From: Pseudeuparius sepicola
Taxonomy: Eukaryota; Arthropoda; Insecta; Coleoptera; Anthribidae
Assembly: GCA_963920635.1 (NCBI GenBank)
Contig: OY987303.1
Span: forward strand, 54,683,223 to 54,747,222
DNA: 64,000 bases
Direction of reading: 5' to 3'
Of the stretch, positions 33,640-44,102 are shown piece by piece. Position 1 is the first letter of the stretch. Each line of letters begins with the position of its first letter. A model generated the notes under the pieces. The model made no database searches. It saw only the letters and a list, made by a program, of their open reading frames with translations, and was not told the origin of the DNA. The position numbers were made by a program, and so were the translations under genes.

Positions 33640-34085
33640 CAAATAGGGTATTCAATCCTTTCCATTTTGAAACCTAATAAGTTTTGGTACATTGTTCATA
33701 GGAATTTTTTTCTCAGTTTAAATGGTACAGTCGATGTGTAACGTTTGAAAGCGGTAGGTAAAAATTTTATGTTTCGAATGTTGAAGTTAACAGGTGTTTT
33801 GGGGCATGTTTTGCCAATTTCAACGCAAACGGTTGATTTTATCGTTATGAAACAAGAGTACACTTTTGTTGCAAAATGAAAAGGTACACTGAAATGATGG
33901 ACCTGCAAGACCAAAAAGATAACCTCAAAAAAATTTGAGCAAAAAAGATAATATTGATTATTAGTTTTTACCCTTTTTTAATGCAATGTGTAAGTAAGTA
34001 GATATAACACTACCAAATTTCAAATTTTTAAGTTGCGCCGTTATTGAGATATAAATAAAAAAATACTTTTGGGTCACCCTGTAGA
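33640..34085 (+). repeat. Dispersed repeat R2, copy 2
   Basis: Carries AACGCAAACGGTTGATTTTA, GTTATGAAACAAGAGTACAC and GATGGACCTGCAAGACCAAA, matched at 20746-20840 and inverted at 49435-49640. It ends near TGGGTCACCCTGTA (34071-34084), a terminus of the CAGGGTG type. Confidence 0.65.
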
Positions 34086-34205
34086 CCAGAATAACTTGGC
34101 AAGGAAAGCCCAAATCGAAAAATTTTATTTAAAAGACCCCCCTTAAAACCACCTGCCGATCACCCCTTTAAAGTATTTACTATACATTCTGACTCACCCT
34201 GTATA
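34086..34205 (+). repeat. Spacer and second ACCCTGTATA terminal fragment
   Basis: Positions 34148-34204 repeat 28125-28185 almost base for base, ending GACTCACCCTGTATA. Confidence 0.6.
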
Positions 34206-35104
34206 AAATAACGTAAAACACTTTAGGTTGACCAAATTGTCAAATGTATCCTATTTCCAAATCAGTGACGTCAGAGATGTTTTTAACTCTCGCAACAGTG
34301 TGTCCTAAGTAGGCAACACCTCTCGGACAATTCTGACGAATGCCGATGCTTTTATTATTGTTGTTATGGTAGCTGTATGGACGTTTTCTGCCGGATCTCA
34401 ATAATAAAGTTATGGGCAGAAGTATAAAACGCTTCGCACTCTCGAAACCAGTCCATAAAGGCACTGATTGATTTTATTTCGGGTTTATTGGCCAATAAAA
34501 TGTGTTGTGCCGGTGCGCGAGAAAGGTAGAGCAAGAAAAAAAACTGGAGCGAGTTTCGGCGGGACGTTTGCTCCATATAACCACGGGAATCCATCACGCG
34601 CAATTGGGTTTTGCTCAAAAGGAATTCGAACAGTTGCTAGTTATCACTTTTAACAGCGCCAAAATACTTTTTTATAATTTTGATCTTTCCACACTTTATA
34701 ATGGTTACAGGTTGGTAAAAATCTTGATGCCCGCCATTGGTATCTCGGAAACTACGAGAGATACAACATCGGTCAAATTATTTAATTTTTTAATTGGGTT
34801 TTTGCCGCAGAAACCTGAACCAAACTGATGACCAGGAAAACTCATAAGTGCCTAATATTAAAAGAACGAATGAATGTTAACTGAAAAAATGACTTATTAT
34901 TTTCTGAGATGTCGGAAAATAAATTCCTTTCTCAAACATATTGTCAAGTCCACAGATTAGGGAGGGTTTGTCAAGTCAAAGTGAAATGACAGATTGATAA
35001 ATGTCAAATCAAATGTGTCATGATAACAGAACAAAAATAATGTTAATAACGTAGCCACCTGTATGATTATTATTGTACCCTGTGTTCTATGTAATTATTT
35101 GTAC
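34206..35104. other. Intergenic DNA; 34960-35040 shares a short repeat
   Basis: Positions 34206-34850 are single copy with overlapping short frames, none recognised. CAAGTCAAAGTGAAATGACAG (34973-34993) recurs at about 48795 and inverted near 49840, so it belongs to the same element as 48779-49876. Confidence 0.4.
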
Positions 35105-36141
35105 CAGGGACTCTCTAAAGTAAGGGGACCCAGCATTATACTTTCGAAAGTGAGGCCTATTCTTTCCTCATTCTAATGGATTCAGTGATGCCAAGTCTGC
35201 CATTTTATTGGAGAATCTATGAATATAACAGGTACTTTGATTGTTGTGTAAAAATTAATAATGGTATCCATGATTTCTAAAAATTAGACTTGACAATTTT
35301 GTGTATACAAGTGCAGAATGTGGCAACTGTCAAATGAAAGAAATTTATTTTAGTTTAAATTGATTTCCAGCAATTATTTCCACGAATTTAAGTAATAAGT
35401 ATGGTAAGTCAGTAGTGCCGATTTTAAGAATTTGTCGCTATTGCACCTTGTTACCAGGTTCCTTAAGCCATTTGTAATATGTATACTTGAACTTTCTTCC
35501 CTTGTTGAATGTATCTACCCAAAGAACTTTCACACATTTCAGAATGGACTAATAAGATTATAAGGTCTAGTAGTTCTAATGATGGTACTTAGTTTATCTC
35601 GGTGTTCATTATAAAATTTTTGTAATTTTATTTCCCTCCCAAGGTACCTCACAAACTTAAAATAAACTTGTAAGTCGTAGAAAAAAAAATCTTTTAAAAA
35701 ATACATGACTGAAGCTATACCTGCTTAATAATTTAACATTTTCTAAATACGATTTGTTTTGAACTATCTACTTATACGTAATTCCCACGTAATGGAAATT
35801 GTAGGATTTCTAAAGGTGATACAGGAAAAATCTGGTTGCAATTATTGGGACTACAACAGGCGGCCGCATTACCTTTAATTGACACATCTGAGTATCTGGA
35901 AGTTAGAAAAGTTAAAAATTGTGAATTATGATGGGAAATATTTTGCCTCCTTTAGAATCTATGGCACTGGCATGTCACATAAAACCTGATGGCAGTTGGA
36001 CACTGACATATAACATAACCTTGTATCAGCCCCCTTGTGGTCTCCTTGGAGTCAACAGAAAACAAACTTCCCCTCAAGGCTTCACTTTTTCTATGTGATA
36101 GACTGTGACATACTGGGTCCCCTTATTTTAAAAAGTCCCTG
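35105..36141. mobile_element. hAT-like element family H1, copy B, complete with target duplication
   Basis: Starts CAGGGACTCTCTAAAGTAAG and ends in the complement form TTATTTTAAAAAGTCCCTG. The flanks ATTTGTAC (35097-35104) and ATCTGTAC (36142-36149) are an 8-bp duplication with one mismatch. CAGGG termini and 8 bp are hAT hallmarks. It is non-coding, 1.04 kb. Other copies: 13625-14120 and, inverted, 60353-61293. Confidence 0.85.
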
Positions 36142-37740
36142 ATCTGTACCAAGTTCTATTTTAATAACTGGTAATAATTACTAAATTCCACTGTCAGCAA
36201 CACAATTGTCCGTATTTTGGAAATTGGTTAGGACCTATATCCCACAAAATTCTAAGATTATTATTAAAAGAGTGACTTTGTAATTTGATTTACCTGACAT
36301 AATTAATTTTTGTGTTCTTTTAAACGAACGTTAAATGGCCTACAAGTCTTCCAAACATAAGAGTTTCCATATTCAGAAGGAATTTTATAAATGCAATTTT
36401 TGAACTTTGTACAGGAATACCTATAAGGAATAATCAAATTTACTGGTCGGTCCACCAGATTTATTTTAGTAATTATATTAGCATTGTTATTTTGTTGGCA
36501 GTCCCGAAAAACTTGCTCCTCAAATTCAATAATGTATAATAATAAACATCAAATATATAATAATAAACATATCAAACAAGTTCTTAAGAAGAACAGTTGT
36601 TCACAGTTGTTCTAATATTGAATTTGCTATCATATTGAATTTTATTTTTCCTGTCTTTTGCTTTTTATGCCAGTACATGACTTCATATACGAAGACTTGT
36701 AAACGACAACTATTTTTCAATTATCCATGAAAATTAAAATTATCTACATTAAGAATCTTACGGTATGTTAATAAGGTTCCTAAAATGGACAAATAATTTG
36801 CCAATATTGGTATGGTATTGCAATTAATATTTTTAAGTAGCAACATTAATTGTAATCCTTTGTCTTCCGTATATAGAAAAACTTTTATAAGAAGTGTCTA
36901 CTCCATAATATACGATGCTGAATTATTTATGTTACTTTCATGTAATGCCATAAATAATTTTAGGTAGATACTTTTTGTTTTTATACAAAAAACTTTAAGA
37001 CTCATAGAAACATGTATTTTCGTGTCTGACAAAAAGGTCACAAGTATTATTATATTTTAATGGCCACAACTTTACTATACGCATAATACGGTCATTATTT
37101 CTATGATCTAACACTAGCACCAAATGGTTATCTGCCTCCTCTTTATATAGGTACATACCTAATGTTTAAATTGGTCCCAAAGCTGGGAGACGTTGCTTTA
37201 TCTTAAGCCGATAACAAGAAATGCCTATGCAACTGACTTTTTTTACCAAAAGAACGGTAGCTCGTCTATTACGTATCTTTTCGGCTTCTTTGAGTGCCCA
37301 GTTTTATCTATCTTTGAAAAGAATTGCCGGTACCTATATTGCAGGTTTCCAATTGTATTTGCCAATTATACTAAACTACCTCTAGGGTGGTCCCAGAAGA
37401 AGCCGATTTAGAATATTTATTTTCATATAATATGAAATCCTTATGACATCAGATCGTTTGCATAACATTTGTGATCAGAATATGCAAGCACAACCGTGTT
37501 CTATTTTGATTTATTTGTCTAAAAATTCAAAGAATAAAATACAGAAGAATGTTGCCATTCACTAACTTGCGTTGACTCTCCCAGTAAAGTACCCTAATAG
37601 AAAGTAGCAACCTATCAATGTTGCCAAAATGGAAAAGATTAAAACGTCAATGTTTTCACGCTGTAACTGAGTTACAGCGCCAAAAAATGATCAATAAATC
37701 TCGCTTGTCGTTAAGGCATAATACGAGCAAGTAATTAGTC
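36142..37740. other. Intergenic DNA, no gene seen
   Basis: AT-rich. A short duplication ATATAATAATAAACAT lies near 36530-36570 and a small hairpin TGTAACTGAGTTACA at 37665-37679. The 72-codon frame at 37193 is not recognisable. Confidence 0.4.
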
Positions 37741-37741
37741 C

Positions 37742-38151
37742 TTGGACATCTTGCTCTTCTTTATATTACCCCATGATAATTTATCGTCCGATAAAAAAAT
37801 CTGTATTAATACCGCCGCCTTGTGCCCTACATACGCCGCAAAAAACAATAATAATATAATACTATACGCGAGAGTGAGAGTGAACGGGGTTCCGCAAGGA
37901 TCCGTCTCCAGTCCGCCAGTATCCGAGGCAACATTAACGATTTGCTACAGAGAATTAAGTCATGGGGCATTATTTTGCGTTTTCTGAGGTCGATCACTCT
38001 TCAAAGCAAGAGCATCGCGGACGCAAATATCATTAACTTTAGGGAAATAATACCGAGTTTAAGCCCTACTGAAAAAGAAACCGTTGAAACTTTACATCAA
38101 AAGGTATATTGTAAAGAATTGGTAATTTTTCTTTATTTTAAAATTTGTTGA
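37742..38151 (+). pseudogene. Reverse transcriptase fragment (LINE-like), broken
   Basis: The frame from 37742 reads RVRVNGVPQGSVSSPPVSEA around 37863-37922. NGVPQGSVL-P is the conserved motif of non-LTR reverse transcriptases. A frame change near 37940 leads to QRIKSWGIILRFLRSI and a further open stretch to 38151. The palm YADD motif and all other domains are absent. Only a few dozen residues support it, so the call is tentative. Confidence 0.45.
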
Positions 38152-38373
38152 TTAGCACCAAGTGACGTCATGCCCGTCTAAATTTCAAACAGGTACATCA
38201 AGGGAGATTATCTCTTACGTTATACCACGTTATAAAGATTGATAGATAGATTTTGTTTTGTTCGTAGGCTATTATCACAATAGATGAACACTAATAAAAC
38301 AGTATGTTAAGTATAGGTACTACTAATGATTCTATACCATACATAGTCGAACATATATATAATGTCTCGGCTT

Positions 38374-38430
38374 CCGTTCAACGTGTTTAATGGTGTACCT
38401 CAGGGATCACCCCTCGACCCCCTACACACC
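38374..38430 (+). pseudogene. Second short reverse transcriptase motif fragment
   Basis: Translates FNVFNGVPQGSPLDPLH, again the NGVPQGS-L-PL signature, 500 bases after the first. Flanking codons give no further match. It could be an independent LINE remnant. Confidence 0.35.
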
Positions 38431-38900
38431 TCTCGCTACCCATTAAGGATTCCCGACTTTCCTCGACTTTGGCCTCTTCCGAATAAAATTACCATAAGAC
38501 ACTAACATCTATAAACCATCGGCATGTGTTCCGTCTGGGCAGGTGTCGCGGCGAGCACGAGCCGAGTGGCACCTTGTCTAGCGCTCGTGTCGCGCCTCAA
38601 CTGTCTTCCTACGTCACACCCAGCCGACTCGGACCGCGAATGGCGAGTGGCGACCTTGGCGGTTTGCGTGGTTTACCGTATGCCTTCGACCAATGGGAAT
38701 AATTATCCGAAGGAGGCAGAGGCGAGACGCGCCGCGGGCGATCGACGGGATTTCGAATTTCGGCGGTGGTTTGCATTAAACAATGGATCCCGACAATGAG
38801 AGTCGGACTTTGTTACACTGAGAGGATAGTGTTCCTCTTGAAGTCGCCATATTATACGATTTGTCTGGTAGGAAGATCTAGATGTCATCATATATTCAAT
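38431..38900. other. G+C-rich single-copy island downstream of ASH
   Basis: Positions 38520-38800 have many CpG. The open frame through it is unrecognised. It contains GCAGGTGT (38539-38546), a fit to the proneural E-box GCAGGTGK, but one such 8-mer is expected by chance in this much DNA. A candidate regulatory element of ASH at most. Confidence 0.3.
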
Positions 38901-39731
38901 TCTTTGACATTAAGTTCGAGAGAGGGTACTTGTTTTTAGATCAAAGATGATAGTGGTCCTCTTGAAATCACCGCAAGCCAATTTTGTGTCGAGCACAAGT
39001 TCTATTAATTTCGTCATACATTCTTTCTTTCAATATAAGAGTCCACAAAGTAGTAAGCGTTGAATAATTTACAATTTAGTGTCACTATTTGCTGTTTTGT
39101 GGCGCAATAAAAATATGAAGGAGATATTACCACCTAACTGTGGAAATTTCTGCTGTCAGCATTGGACGGGAAAAAGTAGAGGACTGATATTATTGCCATC
39201 GTTAACGAGTTCTATGAAACTGGTTATAATAAATATATAGTTATTCGATGTAAACGTGAATATTATTTTGGCTACACTGATAAAGGGAACTTTCATCAAA
39301 TTTTCATTGGACTCATCTGTTCTTAAGATATCGGTAGACATTAATTGACACATGCTCTAATTCTAAAAATATTATAAAAGGGCAGAAATTCAAGAGTTTC
39401 CAAGATTTATATTATAGTTTCTTTCGTTATATCCGCATTTAGGTACAGGCTGAGTCAGTTCTTATTGTCAAAAAATCAAAATTGGGAATACGTACCTTAC
39501 TTCACATATCTGGCAGTTTGATATTATCTGCAGGAACCACCTAAACCATAGGAAAACTAAGTTATCGTTACTTGAGAAGAACGTTCTTCACAGGTTGTTT
39601 AGAGATATTTTTTACCCCTTTAATTTTTTTTATTTTTCGTCCTGTTAAATAAAAAGTTGTATAGGTAAAAACGTGTACTTTTTAACCATTATGCGAAAGA
39701 ATATACAGGGTATTCCAAACGTATCCATTTA
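38901..39731. other. Intergenic DNA, no gene seen
   Basis: AT-rich. At 39700-39730 ATACAGGGTATTCCAAACGT is one more foldback-type terminus directly before the next element. Confidence 0.4.
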
Positions 39732-40415
39732 CAGTGTGTCCCAATTTGATACTGGACACCTCAGAAATATATGAAGGGCAACTAAAGCAAATGGTCTTTA
39801 TTTTTTTATTGGTAGTACCAAGGGAGAGTATTTCATAGGCGGTGGTATTTGGATGGGGTAATTATTTCATGGCCTGCTATGATTTTTTAAAATGGCAAAT
39901 TTTCAAGAAACCCCATTAGGGATTTTTTTACGACAAAATGTTATTAAGAAAATTTGTTCAGAATGAAAAACTGAGTATACACTTTTTTCTTAGAAAAGTG
40001 TCCTTTCTGGAGCTTTCTTGTCAAAATTTTATTTTTCCACGATGATCAAGTTTCCTTAATAATATTTTGACGTGAAAGCCCCAGAAAGGACACATTTCTA
40101 AGAAGTGGGAGAAAAAGGCGAAAAAGCCAAAAATAAAAGTAGGCCTAGAATTTTGAAATTTTTGCATTCTACTCAGTTTTTCATTCTAAACAAGTTTTCT
40201 TAATAACATTTTGTCGTAAAAAAATCCCTAATAGGGTTTCTTCAAAATTAGCTATTTTAAAAAATCATAGCAGGCCATGAAATAATTTCCCCATCCAAAT
40301 ACCACCGCCTATGAGATACTCTCCCTTGGGACTACCAATAAAAAAATAGAGACCATTTGTTTTTCATGTCCTTCATATATTTCTGAGGTGTCCAGTATCA
40401 AATTGGGACACACTG
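39732..40415. mobile_element. 684-bp full palindrome element (TA target)
   Basis: Ends CAGTGTGTCCCAATTTGATA and its complement, next to TA on both sides. Arms of ~320 bases pair through CTCAGAAATATATGAAGG, GGTAGTACCAAGGGAGAGTA, ATGGCCTGCTATGATTTTTT and TTATTAAGAAAATTTGTTC to an asymmetric centre (~40020-40130). It lies 75 bases beyond the predicted 3' end of ASH. Confidence 0.9.
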
Positions 40416-40489
40416 TATATATAAACACAGTTTTAGTTTAGATTGTTGTGATTCATAAATCACAACATACCTATGGGACAAATTAAACA

Positions 40490-41090
40490 AAAATACGTAT
40501 AAAGTAAAAAATTTTATTCAGTACGTCGTATGAGAAAAAATAGGCGATATATACAACGATAACTTACGCAATACTCGCTCAAACTTAAAACTAAACTTTT
40601 AAATAAGAAAACTAAAGTAATCAGTACGATATTTTTTGTAAAATCGAGCTTTAGAGAGCACACATTATTACCGACATATTGCCGCTTCAATCTTAAAAAT
40701 AACTATATACAACAAACTATATACAAACAAAATGACTAGATAACAACGATAGACTTTTCAAAAATTATATAGACAACACCGAAAACGTATGAATTTCGTT
40801 TTCGACGTCAAAAAACTATCTCTCACTGGTGCGTTACACTGGAATGGCATGTCTCGAGTAAGTCAACTGGCCTGGCCATCTCCCAACCTGAAAAAAGAAT
40901 CGATAACGTTAGCCAAACTGCAAGCAACCTCCTTGCACCGTCTCAGACGGTATTGTTCTCGTTTTTATTCATGCCCACCCCTGGTCTCTTTGTGCACAAA
41001 AAGCGAGGGTAAGATCCCAGGTAGGTACGAGAAAAAAAACTAGACCATTCAACGAATTTATGATAATGCCAATGCTAACTAACCTGCGCT
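40490..41090 (-). other. ASH: Probable 3' UTR of ASH
   Basis: The ~600 bases between the ASH stop codon and a minus-strand AATAAA are single copy and AT-rich, and contain no repeat family. That fits a 3' UTR. The true end is not proven. Confidence 0.5.
40513..40518 (-). terminator. ASH: Candidate polyadenylation signal of ASH
   Basis: AATAAA on the minus strand in the context CTGAATAAAATTTTTT. A second AATAAA overlaps the stop codon itself (41090-41095) but is probably too early to be used alone. Confidence 0.5.
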
Positions 41091-41732
41091 TTATTCCTGT
41101 TGCCAACTGAATATCGCGTCGAGCAGCTCCTCGTCGTCTTCCGGCGACTTGGGGTCGTAGTTCTCGTAGTTCTCCGCGTGGTGGTACAGCGCGTTCGTGT
41201 ACGCCGAGTTCGTCGAGAAGCTGCTCTCCGAACTGTGCGAAGGGGTCGGACTCGTGGACGCCTCCGAACACGTCGGCGTCGGCAGGAGGATCGGGTAGGA
41301 GTTCTGGTAGAGGTGGCTCGACTCCGCGTAGTACCTCTGCTCGTTCGACGGCGACGAATCGGTGGTCTCGTGCTCGTCGATCATCTGCTGGAGGCTGCGG
41401 ATATATTCCACCGCGAGCCGCAGCGTCTCGACCTTCGACAGCTTCTTGGAGGCGCCGCGTCCGGTGGCCGGCGCCGGCGGGGACAGCGCCGCGCAGACGC
41501 TCGGGGGTATGTGCGAGCGCAGCGTGGCGAAGCCGTTGTTGACCTGCTTCACCCTGTTGCGTTCCCGCGCGTTCCTCCTGGCCACGGAGGCGGGCTGCTG
41601 CGCCGGCCCGCCGTACGGCATGAACTGGATCTTCCTCTTGCAGCGGAGGTCGCCGGCAGCCACCAGCACGGTGCTGCGGTCGGGGGGGGCCGGGGCCAGG
41701 GGGCGCTTGGCGGTCTGCATCGCGTCGTACAT
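41091..41732 (-). CDS. ASH: Achaete-scute homolog, proneural bHLH transcription factor
   Basis: Intronless gene for a 213-residue nuclear protein. The basic region is at residues 52-62 ([11 protein letters not shown]). Helix 1 is ~63-75 ([13 protein letters not shown]). A long loop rich in Ala/Pro/Gly spans ~76-96. Helix 2 starts at [20 protein letters not shown] (97-116). [13 protein letters not shown] and KKLSKVETL identify the achaete-scute family rather than atonal or neurogenin. The acidic C-terminus [15 protein letters not shown] is the conserved achaete-scute tail. The middle is Ser/Thr/Pro/Tyr-rich. Such proteins pair with Daughterless/E-proteins on E-boxes and give cells neural precursor fate. 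The start is the first ATG after the TATA box. ~213 residues is short for asense, so an achaete/scute/l'sc-type homolog is most likely. The G+C content of the gene is far above its surroundings. Confidence 0.93.
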   Translation of the reverse strand: MYDAMQTAKRPLAPAPPDRSTVLVAAGDLRCKRKIQFMPYGGPAQQPASVARRNARERNRVKQVNNGFATLRSHIPPSVCAALSPPAPATGRGASKKLSKVETLRLAVEYIRSLQQMIDEHETTDSSPSNEQRYYAESSHLYQNSYPILLPTPTCSEASTSPTPSHSSESSFSTNSAYTNALYHHAENYENYDPKSPEDDEELLDAIFSWQQE

Positions 41733-41789
41733 GGCGTACGGTGTGCGGGGGTCGCGCGCGTTCTGGCGCCACGGGCGCGGGACCGCCGC

Positions 41790-41796
41790 TTATATA
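41790..41796 (-). promoter_or_regulatory. ASH: TATA box of ASH
   Basis: TATATAAG on the minus strand, 58 bases before the ATG. A start site near 41760-41765 would leave a 5' leader of ~30 bases, normal for compact achaete-scute genes. Confidence 0.7.
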
Positions 41797-41867
41797 CGGC
41801 GCATGCCCGGTACCCCCACCCGGGTAGCCGGGCGAACGCGTGCCGGGCATACAGCGCGTGCTAGGTA

Positions 41868-41960
41868 GCGGCGGCGGCGGCGGCGGCGGCGGCGCGGCGG
41901 CTTTTTTGCTTTTCGGACGACGGGGCAGATGCCGACGGGAGCGCGCGCGCGCGCGGCGGG
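41868..41960. repeat. GGC trinucleotide and GC dinucleotide microsatellites upstream of ASH
   Basis: A run of about nine GGC units (from 41870) and a (GC)n run at 41940-41955 within the CpG-rich promoter area. Length variation is likely. Confidence 0.8.
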
Positions 41961-42181
41961 ATTTTCGGTGGGGAAACCTGGGGGTTGTACGCACGGGCGT
42001 AGCCAGCATTTAGTTTTGGGGGGGGGGTTAGTTTGAGAAGTAAATAAAACAACAAAAATATACTTACATGAAATTTAATATCTATATACTCATCCGAAAA
42101 ACTGCGACATATTTATAAAGTTCTTAACTTTAAATGAAATGGATAAATTAATTTCGTTCCTCTGCGCTAAATCTAAAACCA

Positions 42182-42481
42182 TTAAAGAAGAAATCTTCGG
42201 CTTTTTCTTTTAAATATATCCTCTACTTCATCTGCATGAATTTCTGTTCCATAGTGAATGTTCATTAGAGCCAAACCATTAAGTCTGTTTTCACTTGTAG
42301 TGTTTCGTAAATAGTTTTTCAGTCTCCTTAGGCTCGAGAAAGACCTCTCTGGGGTAGCAGTGGATACAGGAATGGTAGCCAAGATTTGTAGTAATGTGTA
42401 AATATTAGGATAAAGGTTTTTATCGCACATATCTAGGCATTCCAAACTAGATTTCGGGGTAGGCAGTCTTCTTATCAGCAT
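42182..42481 (-). pseudogene. hAT transposase C-terminal dimerisation region
   Basis: Reads LLQILATIPVSTATPERSFS then SLRRLKNYLRNTTSENRLNG and ALMNIHYG, the hAT C-terminal dimerisation (Dimer_Tnp_hAT) signature: ATIPVSTATPERSFS followed by LRN.....RL..LALM. The BED finger, the DDE core and most of the protein are absent. The frame is intact over this piece and may be expressed, but it cannot be an active transposase. Confidence 0.85.
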
Positions 42482-42689
42482 GCAAGGTAGCTGAAGCTTT
42501 GATAGCTAAATCCAAACTCGTTTCTTTATTAGAAACCCCTTGACCTTGACTACACCACTTTTTCCAGTAGTCCATACCTTTAAGTTTATCACCCTTCCCT
42601 TTTTTCCCCTCCATTTTTCGACAGTAATAATGATTCACGTATCTGTCCTTAACAAGGTCATCGAATAACAGCGCACTAAAATTACTCAC
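42447..42689 (-). pseudogene. hAT element 5' coding fragment
   Basis: An 80-codon frame beginning MSNFSALLFDDLVKDRYVNH with a basic, Lys/Gly-rich stretch and WKKWCSQGQG. It precedes the C-terminal piece in the same direction and overlaps it out of frame, as expected when the middle of the gene was deleted. The family assignment rests on position, not on motifs. Confidence 0.5.
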
Positions 42690-42803
42690 TTACACGGTAC
42701 ACTTAATTCTCTTCACTATTCGTTCACCACTTTTCACTTTTATTCGCTTCGAGTTCGCATGGAACAATACTGCCGTAAGCGCGGTCACGCGCCGCGGCGC
42801 CGC

Positions 42804-42810
42804 TTATATA
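42804..42810 (-). promoter_or_regulatory. TATA box of the hAT element
   Basis: TATATAAGCGGCG on the minus strand, ~115 bases before the first transposase ATG (42689). The same 13 bases surround the ASH TATA box. It points towards ASH. Preserved in the second copy (near 63913). Confidence 0.6.
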
Positions 42811-43316
42811 GCAGCCCAGTAGCCGTCCAGAAACTTCCACGAACTTCCACAAAGTTCCGCTCATTTCGACCTAGGGGCGTGGCGAATAATCGAGAAACAA
42901 CGCAAAGTGTCCCTACAATACAAAATAGTTCGGCTGCAACTGCGTCTGCCTCTCGTCAAAAGATGGCGCTAGGCGCTACTATTACTACATATATTCAAAC
43001 GTAATAATAATTTAACTCTTCACTCCTCGTATTTTTTCGGTATAATATTAGGTAATATTTTGCTTATTTCGGGGGGGGGGGGGGTTTGAACCCCCGAAAC
43101 CCCCCCCCTTGGCTACGCCCGTGGTTGTACGGGTGGGTCGTCTATGGTTTTTCCGGTGGCGCGACTTACCTTAGGTAATAAAGCGTGGACGCAGTCGTAA
43201 GCGCAGAAGATGAACTCGACAGTTTCAGGTGTCTGAGTTCATACAGAACAACGTTGTAGACAGTTTTAAGCAAAACTAAATTAAATCAAATTCAATGTTA
43301 TGCTTATGTTTATGGC

Positions 43317-43923
43317 CAGTGGCGTAGCCAGGGGAAGGGGGGCACAGGGGCACGTGCCCCCCCCCCCCCCCCCCAAACGTTACGCCAAATGTGTCCGTGA
43401 AAATCGTATGCACAGACCATTATGCAGAAGAATAAATACTACTCTGGACTTATGGAGTGATCTGTTCAATCAGCTGAAGAAGCTATAATAATTCTGGAAA
43501 GTATTTTGTCATGTATGCAGAATGAAAATAAAAAAAATGTTTATAGCGTTGACTGACGTATTAATAAGACTTCTCGCGCGGCTATGGCTTCATGTCCTGG
43601 AAAACAGACGGCGCTGATAGCTAACAATGTATTTTGTATTGTATTTTGTGTCCGGACAGCGCATGGTGAGCCAAAAATGTGTCAGACTTGACAACCGTGA
43701 GCATTCTTTATTAATACGTCAGTCAACAACTCTAATAGATAAGCCGTAAGTAATATTCACAGTGAAATTCCTGTATCGCCTGATGAGGTGCTAAACGAGT
43801 TGTCTAAAACGTAAGCTTAATATTAAATTGTAAGTTTTAAATAAACATTAAATTTTTGTATTTTTATTTTATATTTTTAGTCGGTGCCCCCCCCCCCAGA
43901 CAAATTTTTTGGCTACGCCACTG
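43317..43923. mobile_element. hAT-type MITE H3 upstream of ASH
   Basis: Ends CAGTGGCGTAGCCAGGGG and the complement form TTGGCTACGCCACTG, with a perfect 8-bp duplication TTTATGGC (43309-43316 and 43924-43931). C-runs (GTGCCCCCCC) lie just inside both ends. An internal inverted repeat, GACTGACGTATTAATA / TATTAATACGTCAGTC (43550 and 43712 regions), makes a stem. Non-coding, 607 bp. Confidence 0.92.
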
Positions 43924-44102
43924 TTTATGGCAAAAGGCGTACTGCGCATATGTTGTTGTGTACACAGAACGAAAAACCTACGTAAATATAATTAAAAAAG
44001 ACATTGTGGTAATGAATTTGTACATTAAATTTCAACCGATGCCCGGTTTGATCAATATGATGTTTTATTGGTCATTGCTTGAACTTAAGGTGATTGTGAT
44101 TA

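Larger units (their letters stand above)
41992..43123 (-). mobile_element. hAT element H2 inserted upstream of ASH
   Basis: Terminal repeats CACGGGCGTAGCCAG and GGCTACGCCCGTG with G- or C-rich runs just inside. A perfect 8-bp target duplication GTTGTACG occupies 41984-41991 and 43124-43131. Inside, on the minus strand, are parts of a hAT transposase of the ZMYM1-like kind and a TATA box (42804-42810). Internally deleted, hence non-autonomous. A near-identical copy begins at 63318. The perfect duplication and identity to the other copy point to a young insertion. Confidence 0.93.

Noticed and set aside
34364..34618. 84-codon minus-strand frame as a gene
   Set aside because: Overlaps other frames on both strands, has no recognisable domain and no splice context.
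38539..38546. GCAGGTGT as a proven ASH autoregulatory site
   Set aside because: A few such 8-mers are expected in 64 kb by chance; kept only as a weak note.
40969..42055. Long open frames (346, 254 and 168 codons) overlapping ASH
   Set aside because: Arg/Pro/Gly-rich shadow frames caused by high G+C content. Only the bHLH frame has a recognisable domain, a TATA box and a 3' UTR.
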